Notes under the pieces: generated by a model
Seen by the model: only the letters and a program-made list of their open reading frames with translations
Told to the model about the DNA's origin: nothing
Database searches by the model: none
Translations under genes and position numbers: made by a program
From: Clostridium sp.
GTDB taxonomy: Bacteria > Bacillota > Clostridia > Clostridiales > Clostridiaceae
Assembly (NCBI GenBank): GCA_018372555.1
Contig: JAHAIU010000013.1
Span: 1-34,359, forward strand
Direction: 5' to 3'
Length of the DNA: 34,359 bases
In this document: positions 1 to 6,568 of the stretch, piece by piece
Numbering within the stretch: the stretch's first letter is position 1
Layout: every line of letters begins with the position of its first letter

Positions 1-35
1 TTGAAAAGTATATGCCAAAGGGAGATGAAGAATAG
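1..35 (+). CDS. atpB: V-type ATP synthase subunit B, C-terminal tail (partial)
   Basis: Reading from base 3, the window opens with the residues EKYMPKGDEE and a TAG stop at 33-35. It lies two bases before the subunit D gene, and B then D is the usual order in bacterial V/A-type ATPase operons, so the assignment rests mainly on context. Only ten codons are visible, so no catalytic or nucleotide-binding feature can be checked. In the family, subunit B is the non-catalytic nucleotide-binding subunit of the soluble V1 head. Confidence 0.6.
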   Translation, partial: EKYMPKGDEE

Positions 36-37
36 CC

Positions 38-679
38 ATGGCAAGATTAAATGTCAATCCTACTAGAATGGAGATGTCTAAGCTAAAAAAGAGATTAGCT
101 ACAGCTACAAGGGGACATAAACTTTTAAAGGATAAGCAAGATGAGCTTATGAGGCAATTCGTTAATCTTGTCAAATATAATAATGAATTAAGAAAATCTG
201 TAGAAGCAGAGCTTCAAGGAGCACTTAAGGACTTTGTTATGGCTAGAGCTGTTATGAGCTCAGAATTTCTAGAAGAGGCAGTAGCTTATCCGAAAGAAAG
301 TATTTCTGTTGAAGTAGGAACTAAGAATATAATGAGTGTTAATGTTCCGAAAATGGACTTTCATAGACAGCTAGAAGGTGATGAAGGGAGCATATTCCCA
401 TATGGATTTGCAAGCACATCATCAGAACTAGATGATTCTATTTCTAAGCTATATACAATACTGCCAAAGTTATTAGAGCTTGCAGAAGTTGAAAAGTCAA
501 CTCAGCTTATGGCAGATGAAATAGAAAAGACTAGAAGAAGAGTTAATGCTCTTGAATACATGACTATTCCTTCTCTAGAGGAAACTATCAAGTATATAAG
601 AATGAAGCTTGATGAAAATGAAAGAGGAGCTTTAACTAGACTTATGAAAGTTAAAGATATGATACAAGCAAAGAATTAA
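38..679 (+). CDS. atpD: V-type ATP synthase subunit D
   Basis: 213 residues, the normal length for subunit D (NtpD/AtpD), the coiled-coil central stalk that rotates inside the A3B3 head and couples ATP turnover to ion movement through the membrane ring. The N-terminus (MARLNVNPTRMEMSKLKKRL) is the characteristic family opening. Long charged helical stretches at roughly residues 10-75 and 140-210 fit the two antiparallel coiled-coil helices, with a beta-rich middle section. It follows the subunit B stop after two bases and is closed by a terminator hairpin, so it is the last gene of the V-ATPase operon. In clostridia such enzymes may pump H+ or Na+; the ion cannot be told from this subunit. 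Confidence 0.95.
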   Translation: MARLNVNPTRMEMSKLKKRLATATRGHKLLKDKQDELMRQFVNLVKYNNELRKSVEAELQGALKDFVMARAVMSSEFLEEAVAYPKESISVEVGTKNIMSVNVPKMDFHRQLEGDEGSIFPYGFASTSSELDDSISKLYTILPKLLELAEVEKSTQLMADEIEKTRRRVNALEYMTIPSLEETIKYIRMKLDENERGALTRLMKVKDMIQAKN

Positions 680-684
680 TTTTA

Positions 685-712
685 AGGGGCTGTGTAAAAC
701 AGCCTCTTTTTA
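685..712 (+). terminator. Intrinsic terminator after the V-ATPase operon
   Basis: GGGGCTGT and ACAGCCTC form an 8-bp stem with one G-U pair, followed by a run of T. It lies 5 bases after the subunit D stop. Confidence 0.9.
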
Positions 713-830
713 TTGCTCATTAACAAATACGAGTAAATAATTTAGAAGGTGACCTATTCTAAATTAGAAAAATTAATTAGGGGTAATGGAGAAATAGAGT
801 GAAGTGATAAAAATCGTAATTGTTTTGTCA

Positions 831-859
831 TTGATAATAAGGACCTTTAATAGTATAAT
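831..859 (+). promoter_or_regulatory. Sigma-A type promoter for tagO
   Basis: TTGATA (831-836), a 17-base spacer and TATAAT (854-859) give a near-consensus housekeeping promoter. Transcription would start near 866, about 50 bases before the tagO ATG. The rest of 713-914 shows no ORF or hairpin that I can support. Confidence 0.75.
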
Positions 860-914
860 AAGATAATAATTAATTAACATAATATAAAATAGCATTTATA
901 ATTAAGGAGACATT

Positions 915-1868
915 ATGAGATATATATTATCTTTTATATTGGCATTTTCAATTGTATATTTTTCAGTGCCTATATTAGTGAGATTATCACATAAATATAG
1001 TTTTACCGACAAGCCAACTAAAAGAAAACAACATAGAGGAGAAATTCCACTTTGTGGTGGGATAGCTATGTTTATTGGATTTTTCGTTGTTTATTTCTTT
1101 GTAAATACATATAGTTTAGATATAGAAAAAGTATGGATATTTATTGGAGCCCTTTTAATATTATTAATAGGACTAGTTGATGACTTCTATAAAACTAGAG
1201 GAAAAGAATTCCCTATTTATCCAAGATTAATTATTCAATTACTAGCCGCAATTCTTGTATTTAATTCAGGAGTTGCCTTTAGAGGATTTAGTAATCCTTT
1301 TTCAGGGGAATATATTCAATTAAGTTATGTAGTACAATTTATTTTAACTATAACATGGATATTTGGAGTTACTACTGTTATAAACTGGTCAGATGGTATG
1401 GATGGATTAGCTGGTGGATTAACTTTAATTTCATCTATTACTTTTGCTGGAGCAGCCATAATACTTAATCAAAGTGAATCTATAATTATGTCCTTAGGAG
1501 TTTCTGGTGTGACTTTAGGATTTCTTATGTATAATAAATATCCTGCGAAAATATTTATGGGTGATTCAGGTGCTAACTTCTTAGGATTTATACTTAGTAT
1601 AATAGCTTTAGATGGAGCTTTTAAACAAGCTACATTAATGAGTTTATTTATCCCTATACTAGCCTTAGCTATCCCTATATTTGATAATATCTTTGTAATT
1701 ATAAAAAGATTTTTAGATGGAAAACCTGTTTATCAAGCTGATAGAAGTCAAATTCATTATAGACTAGAAGCTAAAGGATTTACACCTAAACAAGTAGTAA
1801 CATATATAAATATGGTAAGCTTAGCATTTAGTATAGTTTCAATAGTATTATTATTATTAAAACATTAA
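915..1868 (+). CDS. tagO: Undecaprenyl-phosphate GlcNAc-1-phosphate transferase (TagO/WecA type)
   Basis: 317 residues, a polytopic membrane enzyme of the MraY/WecA/TagO family that moves a sugar-1-phosphate from a UDP-sugar to undecaprenyl phosphate on the inner face of the membrane, the first step of teichoic acid or other envelope glycan synthesis. The visible family motifs are DDFYKTRG near residue 90, NWSDGMDGLAGG near 157-168, GDSGANFLG near 217-225, and the cytoplasmic basic loop DRSQIHYRL near 276-284, in place of the commoner DRxHxHHR. About ten hydrophobic segments are spread over its length. The start has an AAGGAGA site 5 bases upstream. It stands alone between a promoter and the metF riboswitch. 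MraY is unlikely: the loop and the absence of neighbouring mur genes fit TagO/WecA better. The exact sugar is inferred. Confidence 0.88.
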   Translation: MRYILSFILAFSIVYFSVPILVRLSHKYSFTDKPTKRKQHRGEIPLCGGIAMFIGFFVVYFFVNTYSLDIEKVWIFIGALLILLIGLVDDFYKTRGKEFPIYPRLIIQLLAAILVFNSGVAFRGFSNPFSGEYIQLSYVVQFILTITWIFGVTTVINWSDGMDGLAGGLTLISSITFAGAAIILNQSESIIMSLGVSGVTLGFLMYNKYPAKIFMGDSGANFLGFILSIIALDGAFKQATLMSLFIPILALAIPIFDNIFVIIKRFLDGKPVYQADRSQIHYRLEAKGFTPKQVVTYINMVSLAFSIVSIVLLLLKH

Positions 1869-1965
1869 TTAGATTTTTACTATAACTAAGTTTTAAAAAT
1901 AAGAGTGGATAAATAGTAAAAAGCAGATAAATATTTATAAAAAAGAATTAAACTTAATTTCCTTC
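1869..1965 (+). other. AT-rich spacer between tagO and the metF promoter
   Basis: No ORF is seen. An imperfect dyad (ATTTCC..., 1957-1984) overlaps the -35 region of the following promoter. It could be a weak terminator for tagO or an operator; I cannot decide between them. Confidence 0.35.
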
Positions 1966-1994
1966 TTTACAAAAAAGAGGAAATAACTTATAAT
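1966..1994 (+). promoter_or_regulatory. Promoter of the S-box / metF transcript
   Basis: TTTACA (1966-1971), a 17-base spacer and TATAAT (1989-1994). The predicted start near 2001 lies about 10 bases before the riboswitch aptamer, as expected for an S-box leader. Confidence 0.75.
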
Positions 1995-2011
1995 AAAAAC
2001 AATATTTAAAG

Positions 2012-2118
2012 AACTTATCAAGAGTGGTGGAGGGACTGGCCCTATGATACCCGGCAACCTACAAGGTTAAATATATATTTAGCTTATTTGTGTGGTGCTA
2101 ATTCCTGTTAGATAAGGG
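2012..2118 (+). promoter_or_regulatory. SAM-I (S-box) riboswitch aptamer
   Basis: The highly conserved S-box core is present: TCAAGAGTGGTGGAGGGACT (2018-2037) followed by GGCCCTATGATACCCGGCAA, then GTGCTAATTCCT and the closing helix. P1 is CTTATC (2014-2019) with GATAAG (2111-2116). The family binds S-adenosylmethionine and turns off methionine and sulfur genes when SAM is plentiful. Here it precedes an intrinsic terminator and then metF, so the inference is that SAM promotes termination before metF. Confidence 0.97.
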
Positions 2119-2137
2119 TAATTTATAGGCTTATAGT

Positions 2138-2170
2138 ATACCTAAAGGTTATCCTTTAGGTATTTTTTTT
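2138..2170 (+). terminator. S-box controlled intrinsic terminator
   Basis: ATACCTAAAGG (2138-2148) and CCTTTAGGTAT (2153-2163) pair over 11 bp around a TTAT loop, followed by seven T. It is the expression platform of the upstream riboswitch. Confidence 0.92.
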
Positions 2171-2263
2171 AGATTATTTATATCTTAAATGATTGATGGA
2201 TAGTTTAAAGATTTTATAAAATATAAAAGATAATTAATTTAAGTAATAAAATATTAAAACATT

Positions 2264-2306
2264 GCGCATGCCATTTTTGCGGTAATATCATAAAAAGCAG
2301 ATGCGC
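2264..2306 (+). promoter_or_regulatory. Unassigned leader hairpin upstream of metF
   Basis: GCGCAT (2264-2269) pairs with ATGCGC (2301-2306). Inside it, GC (2270-2271) can pair with GC (2297-2298) and TTTTT (2274-2278) with AAAAA (2292-2296), leaving a 13-base loop. It lies after the S-box terminator and ends about 15 bases before the metF ribosome site. It does not match a riboswitch class that I recognise and has no T-tract, so it is not a simple terminator. Confidence 0.45.
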
Positions 2307-2332
2307 TAATAATAAATATTTAGGGGGCTATT

Positions 2333-3231
2333 ATGAATATTAATAATTTATTTAATGAAAAAAAGTGGTATTTTCTTTTGAAATATTTCCACCCAAAAAA
2401 GAATCGAATATAGAAACTATCTATAGTACGTTAGAAGAGTTAAAAGATCTTAAGCCAGATTTTATAAGCGTTACCTATGGGGCAGGTGGAAGCTTAACTA
2501 AGAATATGACATGTGAGATTTCTTCAATAGTAAAAAATAAGTATGGAATAGAACCGCTAGCTCACTTAACATGCATTAACTCAACTAAAGATAATGTTGA
2601 TAAGATACTTGATGATTTAAAAAATCAAGGTATAGAAAATGTCTTAGCATTAAGAGGTGATATTCCAACTGATTATAAAGGCGAAGGTAGTTTTAAGTAT
2701 GCAACTGATTTAATAACTCATATTAAAGGCAGAGATGATTTTAATATAGTTGCAGCCTGTTATCCAGAAATTCATCCAGATAGTAAATCTATTGAAGATG
2801 ATTTGTTAAATTTAAAAAGAAAGCAAGAAGCAGGAGCTACTCACTTAGTTTCTCAATTATTTTTTGATAATAATTATTTTTATGATTTCTTAGAGAAGAA
2901 AGAGAAGTATAATATAAATATACCTATTGAAGCTGGTATTATGCCTGTTATAAATGCAAAACAAATAAAGAGAATAGTATCACTTTGCGGTGCAAAAGTA
3001 CCACAAAAGTTTTTAAAGATAATGAATAAATATGAATTTAATCCGGAAGCTTTAAGAGATTCAGGGATAGCTTATGCAAATGAGCAAATAATTGACTTGA
3101 TATCAAGTGGAGTAGATGGAATTCACTTATATACTATGAATAATCCTTATGTAGCAAGAAGGATTAGCGAGGGAGTATCATCTATAATAAATACAATAAA
3201 CACTTGTGATAATGTAGCAAGTTATAATTAA
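2333..3231 (+). CDS. metF: Methylenetetrahydrofolate reductase, apparent frame change at an A7 run
   Basis: MetF reduces 5,10-methylene-THF to 5-methyl-THF, the methyl donor for methionine synthesis. From 2365 onward the reading frame gives 288 residues of clear MetF: FSFEIFPPKK with the catalytic Glu, VTYGAGG, LALRGDIP and an HLYTMN end. The natural N-terminus, MNINNLFNEKK, is encoded from ATG 2333 behind a GGGGG ribosome site (2322-2326), but in another frame; read straight through, it stops at TAG 2411-2413 after 26 codons. The two frames meet at seven A's plus G (2358-2365), where A-AAA-AAG lies in phase for a -1 slip that would yield MNINNLFNEKKVVFSFE. GTG 2365 has no ribosome site of its own. 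Possible readings are programmed frameshifting, transcript slippage, a recent mutation or a sequence error. The S-box upstream fits a methionine gene. Confidence 0.9.
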
Positions 3232-3247
3232 GAATTAAGAATTGATG

Positions 3248-3270
3248 AAAAAACTTCTAAGGGAGTTTTG
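3248..3270 (+). terminator. Weak hairpin after metF
   Basis: AAAACTTC (3250-3257) pairs with GGAGTTTT (3262-3269), including one G-U pair, around a 4-base loop. There is no proper T-tract beyond the arm. It is embedded in AT-rich sequence of a type that recurs between genes elsewhere in the window (12101-12175 and 21716-21845). Confidence 0.4.
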
Positions 3271-3430
3271 AATAACAATTAATTTTAGTAATTCTTCGTT
3301 TTTAATTTGAGAGGATAATGCGACAGCTCCATTTATAATGATTGTGCAATAGATATGATAATTTAGAACAGTATTGAAATCATATATACTGTTAATTAAA
3401 ATATAATAGTAAATATAGGAGGTAGTATTA

Positions 3431-3889
3431 ATGGAAAAGGTAGAAAGTTTTGAATTAGATCACAGAATAGTTAAGGCACCATATATAAGAAAGTGTTGTC
3501 TTTTAGAAGGAGAAAAAGGAGACAAGGTAACTAAATTTGATATTAGATTTTTACAGCCTAATGTGGAAGCCTTTGAAACAGATGCAATACATGGTTTAGA
3601 ACATTTACTAGCTCACGAGTTAAGGAGTAAGGTAGATGGAATTATAGACTTATCACCTATGGGGTGTAGGACAGGATTCTACTTAAGTATATGGGGAGAT
3701 AGGGAGCCAAAAGAATTAAAAGAAGCATTAGAATCAGCATTAGAAGCAGTACTTAAAGCAGAAGAAATACCTGCAGCTAATGAAATACAATGTGGAAATT
3801 ATAAAGATTTATCTTTAGAAGGTGCAAAAAAGTATGCTGAAAAGACATTAAAGACAGGATTCTCATTAAATATTTATGGAGAAGTATAG
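3431..3889 (+). CDS. luxS: S-ribosylhomocysteine lyase
   Basis: 152 residues, full family length. LuxS cleaves S-ribosylhomocysteine to homocysteine and DPD, the precursor of AI-2, as part of SAM recycling. The metal-binding HGLEH motif (about residues 54-58), the catalytic Cys in SPMGCRTGFY (about 83) and the third ligand region PAANEIQCGNY (Cys about 126) are all intact. The ribosome site is AGGAGGT (3418-3424), 7 bases before the ATG. It follows metF, so homocysteine release and methyl supply are adjacent, but about 200 bases and a weak hairpin separate them, so separate transcription is likely. No pfs or lsr-type genes are visible. A metabolic role is certain; a signalling role is not shown here. 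Confidence 0.97.
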   Translation: MEKVESFELDHRIVKAPYIRKCCLLEGEKGDKVTKFDIRFLQPNVEAFETDAIHGLEHLLAHELRSKVDGIIDLSPMGCRTGFYLSIWGDREPKELKEALESALEAVLKAEEIPAANEIQCGNYKDLSLEGAKKYAEKTLKTGFSLNIYGEV

Positions 3890-3907
3890 GAATTAATAAA
3901 ATAAAAT

Positions 3908-3971
3908 TTGATATATATAATGCTAGTTGACCTTGCAAGCTCCAAGTCGACAGTCACATTATATATATCAA
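3908..3971 (+). other. Long perfect inverted repeat with structured loop after luxS
   Basis: TTGATATATATAATG (3908-3922) and its exact complement (3957-3971) make a 15-bp stem. The 34-base interior can add a second stem, roughly GTTGAC-TTG against CAAGTCGAC with one bulge and one G-U pair. The sequence after it (AAGTTTTCTATTT) is only moderately T-rich. It could be a bidirectional terminator for luxS, a small structured RNA or a tiny repeat element. No ORF is present. Confidence 0.6.
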
Positions 3972-4017
3972 GTTTTCTATTTAAATGAATTTAGAAGAGA
4001 TATTAATATTAAAGGAG

Positions 4018-4050
4018 GAAACTCAGTGAGCTGAGTTTCTATTTTTTTTG
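4018..4050 (+). terminator. Intrinsic terminator between luxS and hydC
   Basis: GAAACTCAG (4018-4026) and CTGAGTTTC (4031-4039) form a 9-bp stem with a TGAG loop, followed by eight T (4042-4049). Confidence 0.9.
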
Positions 4051-4071
4051 TAATTTGATACAAATTACTTA

Positions 4072-4131
4072 ATTAATTGTTAATTACTAAATGTTAATTG
4101 TTAATTGAAATACATTGTGCTAACATATAAT
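4072..4131 (+). promoter_or_regulatory. hyd operon upstream region with repeated TTGTTAA
   Basis: TTAATTGTTAATT occurs twice, giving TTGTTAA at 4077-4083 and 4098-4104. A possible promoter is TTGAAA (4105-4110) with TATAAT (4126-4131), but the 15-base spacer is short. TTGTTAA is the half-site of the clostridial Rex operator, and Rex is a known repressor of fermentation genes. No complete inverted Rex site is seen, so this is only suggestive. Confidence 0.3.
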
Positions 4132-4185
4132 TATAAGAATATTCAGAAAATTGTTTAAATTAATATAATACAGGGGGAGATACAA

Positions 4186-4662
4186 TTGGAGGATAAGTGT
4201 GGAAAGTTCGAGGATTTAGAATTATTTATCCAAGATGGGAATGATGAAGAAAGCTCCTTAATAGCAGTTTTACATCATGCACAAAGCCTATATGGATATT
4301 TAGGAAGGGAGGTACAAGAGTATATTGCAGATAAGCTAGACATACCCCTTTCTAAAGTATATGGAGTAATAACTTTTTATTCATATTTTTCAACGGAACC
4401 TAAAGGAAAGTATGTAATTAGTATTTGTACTGGGACAGCCTGTTTTGTAAGAGGGGCTAATGATATTCTAGATGATTTTAGAAAGGTATTAGGTATTAAA
4501 GAGGGTGAAACTACTTCTGATGGATTATTTACCTTAGATACTTTAAGATGTGTTGGTTCCTGTGCAATAGCACCTGTAGTTCTAGTTAATGATAAGGTTT
4601 ACGGATATTTTACTAAGCCTCAAGTGAATGAATTAATTAATAATTTAAGGGAGCAAGGTTAG
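4186..4662 (+). CDS. hydC: Bifurcating hydrogenase subunit HydC (NuoE-like [2Fe-2S] protein)
   Basis: 158 residues, the usual length for the NuoE / HydC thioredoxin-fold [2Fe-2S] subunit. Cluster ligands are visible as CTGTAC (about residues 86-91) and CVGSC (about 127-131), the C-x4-C ... C-x3-C pattern of the family. The N-terminal helical part (LHHAQSLYGYLGREVQEYIA) is also typical. It starts at TTG 4186, 8 bases after a GGGGGA ribosome site. It is the first gene of a three-gene operon with a NuoF-like and an [FeFe]-hydrogenase subunit, the HydABC set that oxidises NADH and reduced ferredoxin together to make H2, or the reverse. An NADP-specific Hnd-type complex would look the same at this level. 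Confidence 0.9.
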   Translation: MEDKCGKFEDLELFIQDGNDEESSLIAVLHHAQSLYGYLGREVQEYIADKLDIPLSKVYGVITFYSYFSTEPKGKYVISICTGTACFVRGANDILDDFRKVLGIKEGETTSDGLFTLDTLRCVGSCAIAPVVLVNDKVYGYFTKPQVNELINNLREQG

Positions 4663-4663
4663 T

Positions 4664-6568
4664 ATGGAAAAGATAAAAAATTATGATAAATTATTAGAAA
4701 AGGTAGGTTATTATAAAAAACAAATAGAGGTTAGAGAAAATCCAGAAAAGTTCAATAAAGGGGAAATAAAAGAAAGGCATATTCTTATTTGTGGAGGGCC
4801 TGGATGTAAGGCTTCGAGGGCAGATAGTATTGGTAAAGCATTTAAGAATGAATTAGAAAGACTAGATTTAGGATATAAAGTAAAGGTTATAATGACTGGA
4901 TGTTTTGGATTTTGTGCAAAGGGACCAGTAATAGAGATAATGCCAGATAAGGTCTTTTATACGCAAGTAAAAGAAGAAGATGTAAGGGAAATTATAGAAA
5001 GTCATATTGTTAGAGGGGAAATAGTAGATAGGCTTTTATATGAAGATGAAGAAACTAAGAAAAGAATAAAGGTAAAAGAAGAAATTCCTTTTTATAAGAA
5101 ACAAGTAAAGATAGCTTTAAAGAACTGTGGAGTAATAGATCCTGAGAGTATAGAAGAAGCATTAGCTGTAGGAGCATATACTGCCCTTGCTAAAGCAATA
5201 ACTTCTATGAGTAAAGAAGAAGTTATAAAGGAAATATCTGATTCTGGATTAAGAGGAAGAGGTGGTGGAGGATTCCCAGCAGGTAGGAAGTGGGAAACAG
5301 CTAGAAGAGCTGAAGGTGAAGTAAAGTATGTGATATGTAATGCAGATGAGGGTGATCCAGGAGCATTTATGGATAGGGCTATATTAGAGGGGGATCCCAA
5401 TTTAGTATTAGAAGCCATGGCTATTTGTGGATATGCTATTGGATCTAATAAGGGTTATATATATATTAGAGCTGAATATCCATTAGCTGTTCATAGATTA
5501 AAGATTGCTATTAAGCAAGCTAGAGAGATAGGATTACTTGGTGAAAATATATTAAATACTGGTTTTAATTTTGATATAGAAATAAAATATGGGGCAGGTG
5601 CTTTTGTTTGTGGAGAAGCAACGGCATTAATTCATTCAATAGAAGGATTAAGAGGAGAACCTACAATGAAGCCACCAAGGACATCAGAAAAGGGATTGTG
5701 GCAAAAGCCAACCTGTGTTAACAATGTAGAGACTTTTGCAAATATTAGTCAAATTATTAACAATGGTGCAAGTTGGTATAGTAATATTGGTTCTGAAAAG
5801 TCAAAAGGAACAAAGGTTTTTGCTTTAGCTGGAAATATAAATAATGTAGGATTAGTAGAAATCCCTATGGGAATGCCACTTAAAGATATAGTATACGAAA
5901 TTGGAGGTGGAATTGTTAAAAATAAAGCATTGAAAGCAGTACAAACAGGAGGTCCTTCTGGAGGGTGCATTCCAAGAGATTATTTAGAATTACCAATAGA
6001 ATATGACACATTAACAGCAATTGGTTCAATGATGGGCTCTGGTGGGATGATAGTTATGGACGAAGATAATTGTATGGTAGATATAGCTAAGTTTTATTTA
6101 GAGTTTAGTGTTGATGAGTCTTGTGGTAAATGTACTCCATGCAGAATCGGAAATAAAAGAATTTTAGAGATTATAAAAGATATTACTAATGGAAAAGCAA
6201 ATATGGAGGATTTAAATAAGCTTGAAGAACTTTGTGAAGTAGTTAAAGATACTTCTCTTTGTGGATTAGGTGAAGCAGCGCCGAACCCAGTTTTAAGTAC
6301 TATGAAATTCTTTAGGAAGGAATATGAAGAGCATGTTATTGATAAGAAATGTAGTGCAGGAGTATGTAAGGGATTAGTAAAGTATGAAGTAACAGATGAT
6401 TGTATAGGTTGCACTAAGTGCTTAAGAGCCTGCCCTGTTTTAGCTATTAAAGGAAAGCTTAGAGAAAAGCATACTATTATTATAGAAAAATGCATTAAGT
6501 GTGGCTTATGTTTTGAAGCTTGTCCAACAAAAGCGATTATTAAGACTAGCTTAGGAGGTGAAATATAA
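4664..6568 (+). CDS. hydB: Bifurcating hydrogenase subunit HydB (NuoF-like flavoprotein)
   Basis: 634 residues, in three parts. An N-terminal thioredoxin-like [2Fe-2S] domain (about 1-125; CGGPGCKAS and CFGFC) comes first. The NuoF core (about 150-540) has the NADH/FMN glycine-rich loop GLRGRGGGGFPAGRKW, CNADEGDPGAFMDR, and the [4Fe-4S] ligands SCGKCTPCRIGNKR with a later SLCG. The C-terminal ferredoxin domain has two clusters (CIGCTKCLRACP and CIKCGLCFEACP). This is the HydB layout, longer than Complex I NuoF because of the added ferredoxin ends. In the family, this subunit binds NAD(H) and carries the bifurcating FMN. It begins one base after the hydC stop and its stop overlaps the hydA start, so translation is probably coupled. 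Confidence 0.93.
   Translation: MEKIKNYDKLLEKVGYYKKQIEVRENPEKFNKGEIKERHILICGGPGCKASRADSIGKAFKNELERLDLGYKVKVIMTGCFGFCAKGPVIEIMPDKVFYTQVKEEDVREIIESHIVRGEIVDRLLYEDEETKKRIKVKEEIPFYKKQVKIALKNCGVIDPESIEEALAVGAYTALAKAITSMSKEEVIKEISDSGLRGRGGGGFPAGRKWETARRAEGEVKYVICNADEGDPGAFMDRAILEGDPNLVLEAMAICGYAIGSNKGYIYIRAEYPLAVHRLKIAIKQAREIGLLGENILNTGFNFDIEIKYGAGAFVCGEATALIHSIEGLRGEPTMKPPRTSEKGLWQKPTCVNNVETFANISQIINNGASWYSNIGSEKSKGTKVFALAGNINNVGLVEIPMGMPLKDIVYEIGGGIVKNKALKAVQTGGPSGGCIPRDYLELPIEYDTLTAIGSMMGSGGMIVMDEDNCMVDIAKFYLEFSVDESCGKCTPCRIGNKRILEIIKDITNGKANMEDLNKLEELCEVVKDTSLCGLGEAAPNPVLSTMKFFRKEYEEHVIDKKCSAGVCKGLVKYEVTDDCIGCTKCLRACPVLAIKGKLREKHTIIIEKCIKCGLCFEACPTKAIIKTSLGGEI

Noticed and set aside
2365..2367. 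GTG 2365 as the natural metF start
   Set aside because: No ribosome site precedes it, and it would remove the first helix, which is encoded with a good ribosome site in the adjoining frame.
3431..3889. LuxS as proof of AI-2 quorum sensing
   Set aside because: LuxS has a metabolic role by itself; no AI-2 receptor or uptake genes are visible in the window.
3908..3971. Miniature transposable element with 15-bp terminal inverted repeats
   Set aside because: The element is only 64 bases, no target-site duplication is visible, and only one copy occurs in the window; kept as an unexplained hairpin.
4011..4020. AAAGGAGGAA as a ribosome site of an unseen small gene
   Set aside because: It runs into the left arm of a terminator, and no start codon with an ORF follows.
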